From Streptomyces sp. 11x1 (lineage in GTDB: Bacteria; Actinomycetota; Actinomycetes; Streptomycetales; Streptomycetaceae): 64,000 bases of DNA. The notes below the pieces were generated by a model. The model was not told the DNA's origin and did not search any database. It was given only the letters and a program-made list of their open reading frames with translations. Where the stretch lies: contig NZ_CP122458.1 of NCBI RefSeq assembly GCF_032598905.1, positions 2,418,001 through 2,482,000 of the forward strand. The letters run 5' to 3'. Shown in pieces: positions 56,201 to 62,200 of this stretch. The position numbers and the translations under genes were made by a program. The stretch's first letter is position 1. Every line of letters begins with the position of its first letter.

Positions 56201-59200
56201 GAACCTTGTCGAAGGTCTTGTCCATCCATGCGAGATCGGTGCCGGGCGCGGGGTCGAGATGTATCCGGACGGTCAGCTCGACAGCGCGCTGACCGTTGGC
56301 GAACAGCAGGTGCCGGACGTCGAAGGGGAGCACCCGGCCGTCGTCGCTCGCGACCGTCACCGAGGGAACCCGCACCTCGCCGACCGGCCCGGAGCCGGGC
56401 CAGGTGACGTGCGGTTGTACGTACGTGGGCCGGAAGACGAGATGCCGGCCGTCGCGTACCAGGCCCTCGATGCGGACGTCTGCGGCCGTACCGACCCAGT
56501 GGTACGTGCCACGGTCGTCGACCTGTCTGACAGTGCCCGCGTCGAGCGCGGACCCGTGCGCCTTCTCCACGTTGCCCAGCAGCGTCTCCGGTTTCCACTC
56601 GCTAGGGAACATCACATGCTGGTCCCCGTCCACGTGCTGCTCCCATGCAAGGGGCAGGAACGGGCGGCCCGGACCCACGCGGAGCCCGGGGTGGAGGAAG
56701 AAGACCTCGGCGTCGTACGTCTTGTTGTGGTGCTCCTGGCCGCGGTTGATCTGCAGACCGTGGAACCTCATCTGGTCCGCCCGCGTCAGTCCGGGTTCGT
56801 GGTGGGCGCCGGTGCGGGTGCGGCGGTCGCCGTACCGGACCAGGTCCTCCACACGACGGCCGAAGACCGGACCGCCGTGAGGGCCGACGGCAGGTGCGGG
56901 GGGTGCGGCATGAGTCGGAGTGAGGGTGTCGGCCTGGTCGTCGCTCGGGCGGAAGCCGGTGAAGACCCCCTGCGAGACCTCTCCCTCGATCCACACGCCG
57001 GCGTACTCGCCCCGCCACGTGTGGACACCGGGCCGCCCGGGCACGGACGGGACGGTGCCGTTCCGCAGGGCGTGCAGGTAGGCCTGCTCGGCGGCGTAGA
57101 CCGCGTCCTCCTCGGTCCAGTGCGCGGGGAACATCATCAGCCCCGGGTCCGGCTGAGCCGGAAGCAGGAGATCGCCTGCGATCAGGTCCGTGAGGTTCTC
57201 CCGTACTCCTCGCCGGTGCATGTCCGGGTACGTGGCACGGTAGGTCCCGTTGGGCCTGGCCGTGCCCTCCAGCGTCACGGGCCGGGGACGGCCGGAGGCC
57301 GGTGGCGGGGTGATGCGCCCGCCCCCACCGGTGCGGGCCTCGCCGTACAGCGCCGACCTGCGCACGTCCAGGGCGAAGTGGGCGCGCGTGGGCAGCCCGT
57401 CCGCGCGCGGGTACAGGGTGTCCTCGGTGAAGAAGGCCACCCCGTGCGCGGTCCGGCGGTCGGCCGTCCCCAGGGCGTCCTCGATCCACGCCCCCAGCTG
57501 GCGCAGGTACCGGGGAGCGATCCGCATCCGGCCCCAGTCCGCTCCGACGGCGTGGTCGTTGTCCACGGCGGGGCGGCCCCGGTGGTCGCGCTGGAAGTGG
57601 CCCATCAGACCCTCGTCCTCGTACACGGCGCGCTGGCGGTTGCGGTTGCCCTCCCGGTACTCGTCCTCCAGGCCCATCAGGTGCCCCACCTCGTGCGCCA
57701 GCACGTGAGGTTTCGTGTCGGTTCCCCAGTTCCTGTGGTCGGCACGCGGATAGTCGGAGTGCACGGTCACGATGTGGTGTGCGGAATCCCACTCGGTCAC
57801 GAACTCCAGGTCGACCCGGAAGAGATCCCCGTTGGGCAGCCGGTGGCCGGTGTTCCACCGCTCGTCGACACCCTGCTGGGCGCGCTGCCTCAGATCGGTG
57901 AGCGCCTCCTCGGTGATCTGCTGGCCCGGTTCCTGGTTGAGGAACAGGCGGACCGCCGCGACGGAGCCGAACTCGCCCGACGGCAGCCGGTACCGGCGCG
58001 CCTCGAAATTCCTGATCCACAGGCAGCCCCCGTAGGGCTCCCCGACCCACCGGGCGTCCTGGAACGGGACCGGCCGGATCCGGGCGCGGCCGGTCTCCAC
58101 CGCGCCCGGGAAGGGCACCTCGGGTTCTGCGCCGGGGACCGGCGTGTCGGGGTCGGAGGCGCGGCCGGTCTCCACCGCGCCCGGGAAGGGCACCTCGGGT
58201 TCTGCGCCGGGGATTGGCGTGTCGGGGTCGGAGGCGCGGCTGGTCTCCGTCGCGCCCGGGAAGGGCACCTCGGGTTCTGCGCCGGGGACCGGCGTTTCGG
58301 GGTCGGAGGCGGGACCCGGCTCGGAGGCGGGACCCGGCTCGGCGTGCGGGTGGGCGTTGCGGCTGAGTAGATCCACGACGGACTGCCAGACCCGGCCGGC
58401 CCAGGCGCCGAGCCGCGCCGACAGCCCGGTGAGCGCGTCCCAGATGCCCCGCAGGTGTCCGCGCAGACGGTCCCACACGGCCGGGTCGGCGTCAGCGTCG
58501 AGCGGTAGACCGTCCCGCGACTCCTCCACAGGAGGCCGCGCCGCGGACGGGTCCACCCCGGCGGATGCCGGGTCCACGGTGTCATCGGTGGCGTGCTGCG
58601 TCTCGCCCCGGGCGTCTCGCGCGCCCTCCGCCGTGCTCGGCAAGCCCTCGGCGGGGGCGGAGCGCGCGCCGGAACGCCAGATCCCTCCCGCGTTGAAGTC
58701 AGGTGTGCCCTCGCCGCCGCGCGGGCTGTCGTCGCTGGGCCGGCTCATGTCCAGGCCGGGCAAGCCGGATTCCGTGTCGGAGCCGGGCCGGCCCGACTCC
58801 GACACGCTCTCGTCCTCCCAGACGGGGGGCGACGGCCAGTCGCCCCGTTCCGTCGGATCGGGTTCACGCAGGGTGGTGGGACGGCCGAACGGATCGGCCA
58901 CGTCGAGGGCGTGGCGCAGTTCCTCCTGTCCGAGTTCCGCCGCCGTCGCGTCGGTGTCGGCGGGCAGCCGCCACCGGTCGGCGCCCGGCGCCCCGTCGTC
59001 CAGCAGGTCGACCGCGAGCTGCCGCAGATCGGCCGGTGCCGGTACGAGCTCCATGAGCTGCTGCGGAAAGTCGTCCACGTTCTCGGGACCGACCTGGAGG
59101 GAGTGGTGTGCCTCCTCCGCACTGTCGACCCGGACGAGTTCGAGCCGCAGCAGGGGGCCGTCGCTGCCGGACCTCCGCCACGCCCGGGCGGTTCCGGAGG

Positions 59201-62200
59201 CCGTCGACCTCAGGAGCCCGTCGAACTGAGACTCCAGCTGAGCGGTGTCGGTGCCGGGCGCAGCGGCCAGGTGGAACCGGATCACCAGTTCGACGCCCTG
59301 CTGCCCGTTGTCGAACAGCACGTGCCGGACATCGAGCGGAAGGGACCGCCCGGCACCGGAAACCGACGCGGAGTCCAGGGCCTCGCCGACCGGCGCGCGG
59401 CCGGGCCAGCGCGGGTACGGCTGCACCGCGGTGGGCCGGAACACGAGATGCCGGTCGTCACGCGCCAGTCCCTCAACCCGCACTCCCTGGGCCGTGCCGA
59501 CCCAGTGGTAGGTGCCGCGGTCGTCGACCGGCCTCGACATCCCCCGCGCCACGGCCGCGTCGTGGGCGGCCGAGACGGCGTCCAGCACCGCGTGCGGCGC
59601 CCAGGCGGCGGGGAACATCACGTGCTGGTCGCCGTCCCGGTGCGGGCGCCAGTTGCTCGGGTCCGCCGCGCCCTCGGCGTCGTGCGGAGACACAGAGGGG
59701 TCGAGGAAGCGGACTTCGGCCTGGTAGGTGCCGTTGTCGTTCTCCTGACCGGGCCTGATGACCAGGCCGTACCGCATCTCGTCGACCTCGTCGACCTTGG
59801 GCGCGTGGTGGGCGCCGCCGAGGGTGCGGCGGTCGCCGTAGCGGACCAGGTCCTCGACCCGCTGCCCGAAGCGGGGACCGCTCTGCGGCGTGCCGAGCGG
59901 CACCGGCAGCGCGTAGGCCGGGGCGGGCGTGCCGGGCTGGTCGTCACTGGGCCGGAAACCGGTGAAGACGCCCCCGACGACTTCCCCCTCGATCCGCACG
60001 CCCGCGTACTCACCGGTCCACACCTGGGTGGCGCCGCGGCCCGGGGCGGGCCGGACGGCCCCCTCCCGCAGGGCGTGGAGGTAGGCCTGCTCGGCCCCGT
60101 AGACCGCGTCCTCCTCCGTCCAGTGCGCGGGGAACATCATCAGCCCGCGCTGCGGGTGGACCCCGGCCAGGTCACCGGCGCCGGGCAGCCAGCGGTCCTC
60201 GGCACCCGAGGACCCGTCCTCCGGATACTCGGCCCGGTAGGTGCCGTTGGGACGGGTGGTGCCGTCCAGCACCAGAGGCATCGGACGAGACGACCCGGCA
60301 CCCGGGGCCAGGCGGCCACCGCGTCCGGGACGCGACTCCCCGTGCAGCACCGCGCGCAGGACATCCGGCGAGAACCGCGCCCGGGCCGGCGGCGAAGCCG
60401 GCCGGAACAGGTCCCTGTCCTGATCCGCCCTGTTCGGGGCCGTTCCCTCCTCAGTCCTGCTCTCTTCGCCGTTCTCCTCGTTCTCTTCCCCGCGGGTCTC
60501 CCAGTCCCTGAGCGTGGCCTCCAGGGATGCCTTGTCCCTGGCCGACAGCTTTCGGGCCTGCTCGATGCCCGCTCCGAGCTGACGCAGATGACGGGGAGGG
60601 ATCCGCTGCGTACCCCGTCCCGAGTGCCGGGCCTCGGACATGAGGTCGGTGTCCACGAGGAAGCGTCCTGTGGGGTCGATGTGGCTCGCCCCCATCAGCG
60701 TCCCGTCGAGGTACACGGCGCGCCGGCCGTACTCGTCTCTCTCGCGGTACTCGTCCTCCAGGCCCAGCAGGTGGCCCACCTCGTGCGCGATGGTGTTCGG
60801 CCTGGTGTTCGTTCCCCACTCCAGGTGGTTCGCGCGCTCCAGGTGGCCGTACACGGTGACCGTGTGATGGGCGGTGTCGGGATCGGTGACGAACTCCAGG
60901 TCGAGCCGGAAGACATCCCCGTCGGGCAGCCGGTGACCGGTGTTCCACATCGCGTCGACGCCTGCCCGGGCAGACTCCCGCAGACGTTCCAACTGCTCGT
61001 CGGAGGCGAAGGAGGAGCCTCCGAAGGACTTCTTCAGATGCACGCGGACCACCGCGCTGGTCGCGAACTCCCCGGAGGGCAGCCGGTACCGGCGTGCCTC
61101 GAACCTCCTGATGTCGAGTGCGCCATCGAGCGTACCCACCCAGGGGCGCAGGGCCTTGCCGTCGGGGGACGTCTCCGCGGGCTGCACCTCCAGGCGTTCC
61201 ACCTCGCGCGCTCCGGCCGCCTCCCGCCTGAGCACCCAGTCCCCGGCGGGTCCCATGGCGCGCAGCGACCGCTCCCGCGGCGTCTCCGCTTCCTCCGCGG
61301 CCGCTTCCTGCCCGGCGGTGTCCTCCCCGGCCTGAGCCGTGCCGGTGGCGTCCGCCGTATCCGCGGGCCCCCCGCTGCCTGCCGGCGTCTGAGCGGACGA
61401 GGCACTCGGGGACGACGGAGCGGACCGCGGTGCCGGACGCGCGGAACCCTGCCCCGCGGGCGCCGTGTCGTGGCCGGTCTCCGTCATCGCCCCTGCCTCG
61501 GAGGCCTGGTGCGCCGGGAACACCCGGTGGTACAGCTCATTGATCTTGCCGGTGGAGGACGGGTTCGGCACCTGGCCGTTCAGCCAGAGCGACACCCTGC
61601 TCGGGCTGACACCCAGCCGCCGGGCCAATTCCGTCTTCGTCTTCAGCACGCCGGCCAGGTCGGTCAGGCGGGACAGGGTGGTCCGGTAGGTGTGGAGTTC
61701 CTCGGGGATGACGCGTGCGGCGTACGCGGCGATCCGCTCGCGCATCGGCCAAGGCGGTACGGACCTGCCCGCCAGCCAGTCGTCGAGCATCGCCGGGCTC
61801 ACCACGATGGCATAGCCGCTGAGCGCGGCGGCCACAGCCCCATGCGCGACGGACGTGCTCCGGCGGTTCGTCCACTCCCTCGCGTACAGCAGTTTCAGAA
61901 TGCTGCTGGAGGACGCGGTGGTGTCCTGTCGCCGAGCGCCGTCCGAGGTGAGTCCGCCAGCAAGTACCCCGGCCGTACCAGGCTGTTCGAGTCGTTGGTC
62001 CAGGCGGGGCAGGGCCGGGGGCTCTTCGTCGTCGGCGTCCGGTTCGTGTCCCGGGAAGTGCCGGTGGTACAGCTCGTTGATCTTGCGGATGGAGGACGGG
62101 TCCGGAACGAGGCTGCCGTTCCGCCAGCGCGACACCGTGCTCGAGTTGACACCCAGTCGCTGGGCCAAATTCGTCTTCGTCTTCAGTGCGCCGGCCAGGT

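Noticed and set aside
58084..58308. Possible CRISPR array
   Set aside because: The units are contiguous 75-bp coding repeats without spacers.
52911..58370. 1,819-residue ORF antisense to the giant gene
   Set aside because: Arg/Gly/Val/Leu-rich shadow with no domain; the minus-strand product has recognisable modules and in-frame repeats.
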